The notes below the pieces were generated by a model, which was not told the DNA's origin, did not search any database, and was given only the letters and a program-made list of their open reading frames with translations. A program made the position numbers and the translations under genes. Shown here in pieces: positions 48,470 through 58,453 of a DNA stretch of 64,000 bases. This DNA is from Leptobrachium leishanense (lineage: Eukaryota > Chordata > Amphibia > Anura > Megophryidae). Every line of letters begins with the position of its first letter. Position 1 is the first letter of the stretch. Location of the stretch: assembly GCA_009667805.1 (NCBI GenBank), contig RXON01001597.1:20278-84277 (forward strand), read 5' to 3'.

Positions 48470-48870
48470 GTTCCTATGTGTGATTACATTCCCTTTATGT
48501 TGACTCTGTGTGCTATGGCTAGGTCCTTGTGGGGTCTCCGTGTGCTATGGCTAGGTTTCTGTGTGTTTCTATTGTGTGATTACGGCGTGTTATAGCAAGT
48601 TTTTATTTTACTTTTATGTTTATTATAATATATATATATTTTTTTTTATTTATCTTAGTGTTATACTACATTAGTGATTTCAGTGTGTTATAGAGAGGAT
48701 TTTCGTGATTTCAGGGTGTATGATAGCTACATCATTAGCATGACTTCGTGTGTTATACCGAGGTCCTACGTGTGATTTCACTATGTATAGTGAGTTCCTA
48801 CTGTGTGTATGGTGAGGGCACATGCGTGTATAGGGAGGCCCTGTGTTTGTTTACGGTGTTTATATGGGTT
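48470..48870. repeat. Degenerate minisatellite of about 30-35 bp
   Basis: Loosely repeated GTGTGCTATGGCTAGGTCCT and GTGTGTTATAGCAAG, TGTGTGATTTC units, with interspersed T-rich runs. The array is old and highly diverged. Confidence 0.6.
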
Positions 48871-49370
48871 GCTTATTATGATTTTGGCTGCAGCCATGGA
48901 TGATACTAAAATTGGACAGTCAGTCATGCGCACTACTGAGCACCTAAACTAATAAGGCACAGCAGTCCACAAACAGCCAAAGCAAAATTACTGGAAATCC
49001 TAATGCCCCTAATAACATACAAAACAACAAATCACTGAATTCTGGCAGAGTTATCCCAGACCAATAACCCATTAGAAATTACTATCACGCAGCTGGACAC
49101 CAAATGAACAAGGAATACAGTATTGCAAATTGAAACAAATATAAATAAGCATCCACTAACTAAACCTACAGATCCGTACAATGGGAAACCCACACCTATC
49201 CTTCCAATAAATAATGGAACTAGGAATATATATATATATAGCAGACTTATGATAATAGAGTATGCATAACAGATAGATACTGCAATTAATACTTATCCAG
49301 TCATTGGTTTTTCATACGATGATGGTGATGCAAAATGGAGCTCGCCGCCGCTGTCTCTGAAGTTCTTATA
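48871..49370. other. Unassigned AT-rich sequence
   Basis: No coding region, terminal repeats or recognisable family. A short (AT)n run is at 49226. Confidence 0.4.
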
Positions 49371-49591
49371 AAAGAAAATTAACTGCATACACAAACTGCC
49401 CCCACGCTTGTCTTTATACCCCCCCTTCCCCTCCCTCCCATTGTTCCTCTCCCTATTGCATCCAATCACAAATCGGCCATGCTTCAGCTTCATTAAGCAA
49501 AAAGCCCCCATGCCTGATCCCATAGAACAAGGGAACTCACTCCCTTTTACTCTTGTGTAAATACAGGGATAATTCTTAAACCTTGCTCAAT
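49371..49591 (-). repeat. Ngaro-2 terminal region, copy with empty piggyBac site
   Basis: Matches 42705-42820 joined to 43988-44055, with one TTAA (49493-49496) where copy 1 carries the MITE. It resumes at 49992 (CTAATTAGTCTCTCTCTCGA) after a LINE insertion. Confidence 0.8.
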
Positions 49592-49984
49592 TATTATTAT
49601 TATTCTTTATTTATAAAGCGCCAGCATATTCCGCAGCGCTGTACTGTACAATAAGCACAGATATAGACAGGGTTACAATACATTGAACAACATTTGACAA
49701 ACAGTACAGGAGGAGATGAGGCCCTATTCCCGTAGGAACTCACAATCTGGGAGGGTTGGGGTTGGAAACAGGAGGAGAGGACTGTAAGGTGAGAGTGATT
49801 GATGGTTGCGTCAGTGAGTTGGGGGGTAGGCTTCCCTAAATAGGAATGTTTTAAGGGAGCGTTTGAAGGAAGAGAAGTTAGGGGAAAGTCTGACAGTACG
49901 AGGGAGAGCGTTCCAGAGAGTGGGGGCTGCGCGTGAGAAATCCTGCAGTCTATCATGGGAAGAAGTGATGCGGGGAGAAGCTAG
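49592..49984 (-). mobile_element. LINE 3' end (L2/CR1-type) with (AAT)n tail
   Basis: A 7-8 bp duplication, GCTCAAT (49585-49591 and 49985-49991), flanks a minus-strand insertion ending in a (TAA)n tail after TTTATAAATAAAG. The minus-strand frame contains the end of a LINE reverse transcriptase (SGTLSLVLSDFPLT..., out-of-frame remnants of the usual LWN.LP..vR.s.sl..FK pattern). The segment GAGGCCCTATTCCCGTAGGA, ACTCACAATCTGGGAGG is the diverged counterpart of the 39-bp satellite unit at 37-41.6 kb. Confidence 0.72.
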
Positions 49985-49991
49985 GCTCAAT

Positions 49992-50439
49992 CCTAATTAG
50001 TCTCTCTCTCGAACAAACTTTCAACTTTCAACAACTAAAAGATAAAGCGATACTATTCTTGTTAAGTCCAGGTACTGATACTTTTATTTAAGGTCATGTG
50101 ACTCTTTCCAATAAATAATTTTGGATGTTGCTGAAAGTTTGTCCATTTCATGTTTATATTGAAATGTATGGCCAGACGCCCCATTTACCCCCTGCCTGAC
50201 CACACACACCGACACATCAGACCTGAGAGAGGTGCAGTGTGTATGAGTGTATCAGAGCTCCACAGCAATAACACAGTAAACAGAAAATGAGATGTGTGCT
50301 TAAGGCTCCACCTTTTGGATGAATGGAGTATATGTATTCGGATGACTGATGGGAAGGGAAATTCCTAAAAAGGAGCTCTATGATGGTCTAAAGTGCTTCA
50401 AGGATTAACAAGTTCTAATAATAACCAATAAGAATTTTT
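49992..50439. other. Unassigned; one unit of the 53-kb repeat
   Basis: GTGCAGTGTGTATGAGTGTA, TCAGAGCTCCACAGCAATAA at 50231-50270 is a single copy of the unit that is arrayed at 53225-53790. The remainder shows no feature. Confidence 0.5.
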
Positions 50440-51400
50440 ACCCTTATTTCTCTTTCAAATTTCATTTCTCTTAAGTTACCTTAGTTCCCTCCCAAACCAA
50501 ACACCCACCCCCACCCCCAGCTCCCCATAAATAAAACACACAACAAAGTATTGGCGGTTTGAAAAGGTCACGTCTTTTATTGATTTAAGGCCAGAATCAT
50601 TGCCTTTATGGCAGAATTATCAGCGATCCTCGCTTTCTCAAAAATAGGTAACACCAGATAACACTGGTACCAGAAATCCAGCCAGATAACACTGGCAACC
50701 GCAATGCACCACCAGCATTGCCCAGAAATAGCAGCCGGCCCCACGTGGCTAAGCTAGAGCGACCACACGCTGCTTTCTTCGTAGCAAATAGCAAGCCGAG
50801 AGGATCTGCAAACCAGGAGGCACCGGAGTTTGGCCGCAAAACCACCACTCAGACCCCCTAACCTACAGACCCTCCCCCTCTATCGCCTCTCCACGTGCCA
50901 GGGCCGCATATTTCATCCCCCCGGCTTTGGCCACAAAACCACCAGCTGGCTTCATGTAACATGGTGAAATTATCTGACTGCACCTCAACTAACCATGTCT
51001 TTAATCAAAACAATCCCCCCTCCGGCTTTGGCCGCAAAACCACCAGCCAAAGTAACTGTCAACACAATCCCCCAGCTTTGGCCGCAAAACTACCAGCTGG
51101 CTTCATGTAACATGGCAAATTATCTGACTGTACCTCAACTAACCATGCCCATATCTAAAGCAATCGACCGGCTTTGGCCGCAAAACCACTAACCGGCTTC
51201 CTGCAACATGGTATGACTCCATATGGGAACCCACTGGCGGTCTTGAAATGACTGGCGGAATCACCACTTCCTTTGCCCCTATCCGTGGTCCAGCTGATCT
51301 CTGCTGACGACATGACCTTTTCGACTCAGTATTCAGGCAGTAACCTAAAAAACAGGGTGGGTAGGGTGGGAAAGAAAAAAGGTTAGAACTGAAACTTCAG
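50440..51400 (-). repeat. Ngaro-2 terminal repeat region, copy 4
   Basis: This copy matches copy 1 (41690-42680): CAACAAAGTATTGGCGGTTT, two CCAGATAACACTGG motifs, CCCACGTGGCTAAG, GATCTGCAAACCAGG, then three to four tandem units of GGCTTTGGCCGCAAAACCAC ... CATGTAACATGG, and AACAGGGTGGGTAGGG. The minus strand again has a polyadenylation signal in CAATAAAAGACGTG. Confidence 0.7.
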
Positions 51401-51682
51401 CCTCTTGCACTCCCTTTTGTTACTATCACTATCCCTCCCCCTTCTGTTATCTGCCCTGAGTCCACTCCCAGCAACAGACTGGGAACAAAGGGAACTCCTC
51501 CCAGCCTTCTACCTCTTGCTCAACATACCTGCCCTGAAACCCAATCCCACCAACAAACTGGGAACACAGGGAACTCACCCAACTTTCTGCTTTTTCGCTT
51601 AATCAGGGAAAATTCTTAAGCGTCGTCGCTTTCAATTCCTTCTCTCTTCCGTACTTGGAGTACACAATCTTGCAATGAATAT
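51401..51682. other. Unassigned sequence with a short duplicated segment
   Basis: TGCCCTGAGTCCACTCCCAG, CAACAGACTGGGAACAAAGG and CTGCCCTGAAACCCAATCCC, ACCAACAAACTGGGAACACAGG are two copies of an about 75-bp unit, probably part of the same terminal-repeat complex. Nothing else is seen. Confidence 0.4.
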
Positions 51683-51937
51683 TAGGGATGCACCAATACT
51701 AGTGTCGGGGCCGATACCAGATTCTGCACAAGTACTTGGTACTCGTGCAGATACTCCGATACCAGAAGCCAGTGCTGGGTTTCTGGCTGGTGTCCGAGGG
51801 GCAGGCGTGGCTGGCAGAGTGATCTAACGGCACTCTGCCAGGCCCCTCCGGGTGGATTTGTTGCCTCGAGCAGCCGCCGGCCCAGCAAAGGTTGCAGCCC
51901 GGCTGCTCACTTCACTTGGAACCGCCAGCCGCAATCT
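51683..51937. mobile_element. hAT-type MITE, left part
   Basis: It begins TAGGGATGCACCAATACTAG and continues with GGGCCGATACCAG and its inverted counterparts (ACTCCGATACCAG), typical of GATACC-type hAT MITEs. It is interrupted at 51938 by a PLE insertion and its right terminus is not recognised. Confidence 0.6.
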
Positions 51938-51950
51938 CGAGTCGTGATAT

Positions 51951-53198
51951 TCAGGATACAAAACCGGTGTCAGGCGCTAGCAGTCTCTTTATTTCAACTC
52001 CGGTCAGGGATATCCAGCACACATATACGTCCTCCGAGAGATGGAATAATGAAGGGATGGGGGGAAAAAACAGAAAGAAAATTTATTGTGCAGACTGTAA
52101 TAATCCAATATGGAGAAGTACAAAAGAGGAGATATACTCACACTTTGAGGTGCCAATTCAATCAAATAGGCACCAAACTGCAAGCAAATCGGTGGATTTG
52201 TAAACCGGGGCACCGATTCCCCTATTAGTAATTCAAGGAGCAGCAGTCACGAAATTTAAATACTTCAAGGAGCAGCATTCATGAACCTTGGGGATGCTTT
52301 ATCAGGATACCACGAGCGGATTAACATCAGGAGTCAATCGAGATGAAGTAGTCCATCGAAGGTTTAATGAATAAAAATATAAAATACACTCAAACGCGTT
52401 TCGCTACAGATAGCTTCATCAGTGGGTGTCCCTTGGACTACAAGACTGTTTGCTATACTTTTGCACCTTATATGCCAAAAAATTATTTTTTTTGGTGTAT
52501 TATCTACTTTTTTGTGTGTGTAGGGATTTCTGTTGGAGACGCACAATCAGTCTTTTACATTATTTACCATTTTTGTGTGTGTAGGGATTTCTGTTGGAGA
52601 CGCACCATCAGTCTTTTATATTTTGTGTTTCTTATTTTGTCTAAAAATATTTTTTGTTTTATTGGGACTGACCTCTATATTTTCTTTCCCTCATTTTTGT
52701 CTGGTTTTAATTTATTTCTATTAGTACTTGTTTTTACTGTTTTATGGCACTTTAATATGGACATTAGTCCTTAATTGTGATCCAGCACTCTAATAGCGAA
52801 TTTTAAGCTTTTCTACTTTGAATTCAGCACTTTAATTATGATTCTTAATCTTTCAAGGGATAATTAGGAACTCTGTTCACACCCTGGTATCATTCCATTG
52901 AGCTATCACCTGTATTCATTCACTACCTCACTTCACACGTTTCCTTTTTTTGTTGCCATGTCCCATGCTACTACCCTATCTGTGTAGATACACAATTTTT
53001 TTATTTAATTCTTTTATTTAATTTTCTACCACTCACTTTGGGGGTTTAGAATTTTTTCAAGATCGTTCACACACACTGCATTATATCCGACCATTCTGTT
53101 TAGATTCTCCATATATACAGTCCTTTTTTTTGTACCTCGTTGTTCCCTAGCTTGACATCAGAGCCATCTAGTGGCGCCACACAGCTACTGCACTTTCA
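51951..53198 (-). mobile_element. Penelope-derived insertion (1,248 bp) with 13-bp target duplication
   Basis: CGAGTCGTGATAT occurs on both sides (51938-51950 and 53199-53211). A hammerhead-like core (minus strand, 52386-52429) with the PLE hallmark GAAACGCGTT identifies the family. A 60-bp direct repeat (TGTGTGTGTAGGGATTTCTG ...) lies at 52510-52620. No reverse transcriptase is present. Confidence 0.75.
52386..52429 (-). ncRNA. Candidate hammerhead ribozyme (type I, PLE-like)
   Basis: Read on the minus strand: helix I strand ACACCCA, core CTGATGA, a bulged A, helix II GCTA-TCTG-TAGC, core GAAA, a very short palindromic helix III CGCG, TT at the cleavage position, and the second helix I strand TGAGTGT. 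Helix I pairs at six of seven positions. The short ACGCGT helix III is what PLE hammerheads show, and is thought to act as dimers. The predicted cut lies between plus positions 52393 and 52392. The extra A after CTGATGA is the only oddity. Confidence 0.65.
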
Positions 53199-53224
53199 CG
53201 AGTCGTGATATCCCTGGGTTCATC

Positions 53225-53790
53225 CCGTGCAGTGTGTATGAGCGTATCACAGAGCTCCACAGCAATAGAACTTACACGCATACACACTGCACATTGTGAG
53301 GTTTATTGCTGTGGAGCTCTGTGATACGCTCATACACTCTGCACATTACTGTGAGTTTTATTGCTGTGGAGCTCTGTGATACGCTCACACGGCACATTAC
53401 TGAGTTTTATTGCTGTGGAGCTCTGTGATAGGCTCATACACACTGCACATTACTGTGAGTTTTATTGCTGTGGAGCTCTGTGATGCGCTCATACACACTG
53501 CACATTACTGAGTTTTATTGCTGTGTATTCTGTGATATGCTCATACACAACGAACATTGCTGTGAGTTTTATAGCTGTGGAGCTCTGATACAGTAATGTG
53601 CTGTGTGTATGAGCGTATCAGAGCTCCACAGCTATAAAACTCACAGCAATGTTCGTTGTGTATGAGCATATCACAGAATACACAGCAATAAAACTCAGTA
53701 ATGTGCAGTGTGTATGAGCGTGAGTTTTATTGCTGTGGAGCTCTGTGATACACTCATACACACACAACACATTACTGTGAGTAGACAACA
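53225..53790. repeat. Tandem and inverted repeats (about 55-65 bp unit)
   Basis: The unit is CATTACTGTGAGTTTTATTG, CTGTGGAGCTCTGTGATACG, CTCATACACACTG. Copies at 53225-53270 and 53600-53720 are in reverse orientation to those at 53290-53590 and 53720-53790. Confidence 0.9.
53486..53720. repeat. 106-bp perfect inverted repeat with 23-bp spacer
   Basis: Arms 53486-53591 and 53615-53720 are exact reverse complements; the spacer is 53592-53614. The arms include sequence variants (TGTATTCTGTGATATGC, ACAACGAACATTGC) found nowhere else in the array, so the palindrome arose by inverted duplication of one specific stretch. Confidence 0.97.
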
Positions 53791-53937
53791 TTTCTAGTCG
53801 CCATGGTGACCTAGCATCTGGGTTTTGTCGAGCCCCTGCTTACAATCTAGAGGAACAGAGGGCTCGGCTCACTGGAGCTCACTATTCAGTAAGGAAACCA
53901 CAGCAAGGAGAGTTCGGAAAGCTCAACGTATTAGCTG

Positions 53938-54297
53938 CTAGTGCCCCAAGTCTTTCAGGTGCCTTGAATTCCAGTCTGCGACATCGTTTGCCAGTACCAG
54001 GATGTGTTGCACCACAACCGTGACGTTCCTTTGGAAGCAATAGTCCCAGAGACTCGTGGCCATCGACTTAAAGTTGCGAGGACCGAGGGCCCCCATGCCA
54101 TTGACATAGCGGACGGCTGAGACCTTGTCCATCTGGAGAAGCACAGGGTCGTCAACCCAGCAAAGCACTTTATCGCAAAGCATCCTGTGAGGAGTTCCAG
54201 GCAGTTGATATGAAGAGACGTCTCAACCAGCAACCTCCCGACTCCTTCTGGTTGCACCTAGTACCCAAACCGATCAGGCTGGCGTCTGATTCGATGG
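53938..54297 (-). pseudogene. DIRS1-type RNase H remnant
   Basis: On the minus strand MTIESDASLIGLGTRC (first Asp) begins near 54297. It is followed by LHINCLELLTGCFAIKCFA (the Glu) and, in the next frame, VLLQMDKVSAVRYVNGMG (the second Asp) and QHILVLANDVADWNSRHLKD, ending at about 53938. These are the RNase H blocks of DIRS-1 elements, distinct from the Ngaro versions elsewhere in the window. One frameshift (near 54180) and loss of the flanking RT and recombinase show it is a fragment. Confidence 0.85.
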
Positions 54298-54301
54298 TCA
54301 T

Positions 54302-54650
54302 TGTCATGCCCCATGATTTAGGTTTTATTTGTATATTTTAATCTTATGTATTGAATCTGCCTTTTGCTGCTTACAGTTATGATTTCATAGCTATTTTGTT
54401 CCTGCTGGGTCACCATAGACTTGCTGCATCCAGCTAGCTCTGCCGTTTTTCCTCAGGCTAGATTCTGAGGTAATATTTACTGGTCACCTAGCAACCCGCT
54501 TTGCTCTTTGCCGACAGAGCGAATGCCTTTTCACCTGCATTGCTGTACATATTATAAAGATTGTCTGTCTGATCAATAAAGGTTTCATCTGGATTCATCT
54601 TTCTACGTGTCAGTTTTGCAGAGTTGACGCTGTCGGCCGAACTTTCATCG
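54302..54650 (+). mobile_element. Probable BEL/Pao LTR
   Basis: The sequence starts TGTCATGCCCCATGATTTAG and has a TATA-like TATTATAAAGA at 54549 and AATAAAGG at 54577. It is followed by a leader and, beyond an inserted hAT element, by the BEL gag frame at 60523. No second LTR is in the window for comparison, so the borders are a guess. Confidence 0.45.
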
Positions 54651-54719
54651 TGTGAGTACTGGTCAAATACAGACTTAGAGTTAGTCTCGAGCACCTACGC
54701 CTCACAGCTTTGCTAGCGA

Positions 54720-54955
54720 GGCAGAATAGTGAAAAAGGCAATACTGTCCGCATTACTGCTGTTAGTAAAAAGACATTAACAGCAACTTGCAGCAAAAGTA
54801 CGCAGCTTTCAGTGAACCAGTAGTGAAAAGGCAAGTACTGCCAGCAGTAGTGAAAAGGCAAGTACTGCCAGCAGTAGTGAAAAGACGCTTTAACTGCTAC
54901 AGCATTAGTGAAAAGACAACTGCTAGCAGTGAGCAAAGACATTAACAGCATTAGT
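54720..54955. repeat. About 28-bp repeats in the BEL leader
   Basis: Units such as GAAAAGGCAAGTACTGCCAG, CAGTAGT are repeated four to six times with variants (GAAAAAGGCAATACTGTCC, GAAAAGACATTAACAGC). Confidence 0.75.
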
Positions 54956-55868
54956 GAATAGGGATGGGCTGGCAGTTCGATTCGAACATTGGCCGTTCGA
55001 CCGTTAGTCGAACAGCGAACGTTCGCCGCTTGTTCGCCCACAATGGACTACAATGCACTTTTCCACTGGCCTGAAGCTTGTAATTGGCTACAGCCTTGCA
55101 CCTGACCACAGGTCAGGTGCAAGACTATGCCGATCAGGGCTCAGAGTCCTGATTGGGCAAATTTTGCCCAATCATGGGCTCACAGAGCTAAGTCCCGCAG
55201 CACACTATATAAGGCTTCCCCGCAGCCCCAGCGTGTGTTTGTTGCAGGAGTGAATCAGAGAGGAGAGGAGATTGTTGCATATCAGGCTGTATCACTGAGT
55301 TATAGCAGATTTCTGGAAATTGGAATCTGTGTGTTCGCACTGACAGCTATCAGGGACAGGCTGTATCACTGATTTATACCAGAGTTCTGGGAATTTTAAT
55401 CTGTGTGTTGGCACTGCCAGCTATCTGGGTGTATCACTGAGTTATACCAGAGTTCTGCAAATTTGAATCTGTGTCTTGGCACTGCCAACTATAGGGTATA
55501 TCACTGAGGCATAGCATACTTCTGGAAATTTTAATCTCTGTCTTGGCACTGCCAGGAATCAGGGACAGGGTGTATCAGTGAGTTATACAGATTTTCCAGA
55601 AATCTGCTATATCTTTAATTCTAGATACCATCCAATAACACAGTTTAATCAGAGTTCATCTGTTTATCTATTCAGAGTTGAATCTGTGTCTTGCCAGGTA
55701 TCAGGGTGTTGCAGCCTGCAGGAGAGGAAGTGAATCAGAGAGAGAGTAGAGGACATTGGCAGCCTTGCAGGGAAAATATCAGTAAAATCGCTGATTTATA
55801 GCAGAATATCTTTAATCTATATACCAGAGTTGAATCAGAGTTCTGTATATCTTTATATATCACTCACC

Positions 55869-56972
55869 ATGTCAGAAAGACCAAAAAGGACAGGCAGACG
55901 CGCCCAGACATAGCTAAGAGGGCAAGCAGCCTCTGTGTCGAAAGGCTGTGCCCCTGGTCGTCGTGGACGTGGTGCATCCTCTGCAGGGGCACGCTTGTTC
56001 TTTCTAACTGGTGCTGGCCGTCTTAAGCAGCAGCAACATACAGAGGGTTTGCAGGATTCGCTAACCAGGCCATCCTCATCCTCCAAGTCCTCTGCCAGCC
56101 AGGCTTGTAGTGGTTTACAGTCCACCTCAGCTGCCAAAACATCTATTCAGCCTCCATGTCCACAGCTACTTCTGCCGTAGCCTCACCATCATACAGGGAG
56201 AAGTCAGCTGAATTGTTTGACTACAATGACAGTGACATGCTGCTTGAGGATGCGCAGCAACTCCAGTGCTCTGATTCAAACTGTGAGGTTGAGGAAGGGA
56301 GTAAAATCAGCCTAGAGGGAGGGTGTGCCAGTGACACACAAAGAACTGGCACTCATGTTCCCCCAGCAGCTGCAGCATATTGCCAGGTTGGCTCCAGTGA
56401 CGAAGAGATAGGGGGTGATGACAATGATGATGAGGTCACTGACTCCACCTGGGTGCCTGATCAAACAGAGGAGTCAAGTGAGGAGGAGGAGGCCCAATAA
56501 AAACGAGGCACAACGTCCTCTATGAGCAACCGTAGCCAGTCCAAGGCATCAGAAGTCAGAGCTGCTCAGGTGCAGAGTGCTGTTGTCTCAAAGCACACGT
56601 GCAGGAACTCTGCTGTCTGGGAGTTCTTCACAAAATGTGCAGCAGACTGCAGCGTTGCTATTTGTAAGCTATGTCTGAAGAGGATCAAGTGTGGGAAAAA
56701 CATCACACACTTTGGTACCACGTGCTTGATAAGACATATGACCTGCCACGCATCCCGTTGGCACAACACTTTGGATAGGTCCTCCTCCTCATCCGTCTCT
56801 ACCCCCACTATATGTCCTGCCATGTCATTGCCTACAATCTCCACTGACAGGGATGATGTTACAGTAATGGGTGTACCAGGTCATTCCTCAGAATGTGACA
56901 ACATCCCATCAGCTGCAGATTTACGTAGTCAGATTTCATTGCCCCAGCTGCTGCAGCGTAAGAAAAAATATA
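55869..56972 (+). pseudogene. hAT transposase, N-terminal part with BED zinc finger
   Basis: The ATG at 55869 begins MSERPKRTGRRAQT, followed by a TAG at codon 15. The same frame continues through GRRGRGASSAGARLFF to 56178. After a shift, acidic sequence DYNDSDMLLEDAQQL ... DDNDDEVTDSTWVPD ends at a TAA (56498). The frame continues with a BED-type finger: SAVWEFFTKCAADCSVAICK, LC, then HFGTTCLIRHMTCH (Cys-x2-Cys and His pair). The finger lies at about 56600-56755. The protein is then cut at 56972 by a PLE insertion. Confidence 0.85.
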
Positions 56973-58439
56973 CATGAAAACACAAATAGGTGCTACAGAA
57001 CACCTAGAGCAAAAGGCAGAATGATATATACCGTCAGAAAAAGGGACATAACCCTAGGACTTAACCTGTGTAGAAAGAACGAACCCCAGCGGGGCTGAGG
57101 AAACTGACAATTTTATTATTAAAAAATCAAAACAACATTGAAACAACAATATCTAGTAAAAACATGTGAGTGTGGGTTGACCTGCTCTTGATAACAAATT
57201 AATAAATTTCCAGTAATTTATAGTTTCACAGGTATATAATAGACCTGAAACCAGTATTTTGGAAAGCTAATAATGGTAAAAACTCCCTATGACTTAATAT
57301 GAGGCTGCAGTGCCTTTCATAGCAGGCTGGAGGATTTAGCCACCGTAGATCTATTGAATACGGGATGAGGTATATCAAAAGACACCCAATATTGCCAGGG
57401 TGAATAAACTGACTAATTGCTCAATCTAAACTCTGGTAGTAATGCCGTTAATCATAATGGTGACAGAATGAGCTGATAATTGAGTAGTCTGCAGCAGATC
57501 TGTCGCTATTAAATATATTTTAACAATTTGATCTCATTTGAGAAAGGTTAGAAAATAATTAACAGAGAGGAAGCAGATTAGTAATGCATGATTAGGCGAT
57601 TAGCAAAACGATCAGTTGAATACCAGTAAATTTAGAAAATAGGAGTAGATAGTAACAAACTTATCATCATTGATAATATGTATGAAATCGGCAATAATAC
57701 TAGAAGTTGATACGCAATTTAAACCACCTTTAAAAGTGGACTTAAATGCTTGAAGGCACGATTAGGCAATAAGTGAACCAATTAGCAGAACGAAACAAAC
57801 TTCTCATAATTGGTAATATATATGAATAGGCAATGATACCAGAAGTATACTACGTAGTTTAGACCACCTTAAAAATAGACTTAGATACTAGAAGGTGACT
57901 TCTCAAGATACCAAAGGGAAATCCATAGCAACAGCCGGGCAATTGATAATCGATCAGTTAAGGAGCGATTTAGGTACCGATATATTAAAGATACACAATC
58001 ATTAGCCGACTAAGCTGTCTAGGAAATCAATTTCGTAGAAGTCACATACTCGTAGAAACAGATAACAGGCAATCGTAAGTGATAGAGATTGATAGTTGCA
58101 AAAAAGGCTCTGATTATACTGTTAGTTCGGGGTTACTTATAGGAAGCTGAAAAGCTAATCATGAAGCCCGACACTTACGAGATGAAAGAAAATTCAAGAC
58201 AGAAGGAAGTCTATTAGAAGTAGCGAAGTCAAGGCTATATGGGTACCTGATCTATACCTCGGTGGTATTACCATAATTGGGAACTAGCTAGGAAGTAAAA
58301 GCAGAGAAATAAGACAATTGGTGGTACAGACAATCTGTTAAAAGATAAACATAACTCTCAACGCGTTTCGCTGTTTAACACAGCTTCATCAGGTGTGGCT
58401 GTGTTAAACAGCGAAACGCGTTGAGAGTTATGTTCGTTC
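56973..58439 (-). mobile_element. Penelope-derived insertion (1,467 bp) with 14-bp target duplication
   Basis: TAAGAAAAAATATA flanks the insertion (56959-56972 and 58440-58453), and removing it rejoins the transposase frame (QRKKKY to KKKYSPKHP). The right end is a 37-bp-arm hairpin containing the PLE motif AACGCGTTTCGCTG. The interior (57100-58340) is AT-rich with no coding region. It contains an imperfect direct repeat of about 130 bp (57590-57730 and 57750-57900; shared GGCAATNATAC.AGAAGT). Confidence 0.85.
58348..58434 (-). ncRNA. 37-bp perfect hairpin with hammerhead-like core
   Basis: Arms 58348-58384 and 58398-58434 are exact complements around a 13-nt loop. On the minus strand CTGATGA, A, helix II GCTGT-GTTAA-ACAGC, GAAA, CGCGTT is read between 58392 and 58360. 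This is the same core as at 52386-52429. The usual helix I partner next to the core does not pair well; the long arm complement could replace it. Confidence 0.55.
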
Positions 58440-58453
58440 TAAGAAAAAATATA

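Larger units (their letters stand above)
41644..53838. mobile_element. Pair of hAT-type termini enclosing 12.2 kb
   Basis: CAGGGCTCGACA at 41644-41655 and TGTCGAGCCCCTG at 53826-53838 are inverted ends of the CAGGG-type used by hAT elements. Both abut units of the 39-bp satellite (GGAGTTTA on the left, CTTACAATCTAGAGG on the right). A clear 8-bp duplication is not visible. They may be the ends of one element swollen by later insertions, or two unrelated ends of the same family. Confidence 0.4.

Noticed and set aside
51892..52774. Plus-strand frames of 94-135 codons with hydrophobic stretches
   Set aside because: They are T-rich non-coding parts of the PLE-derived insertion; no conserved domain.
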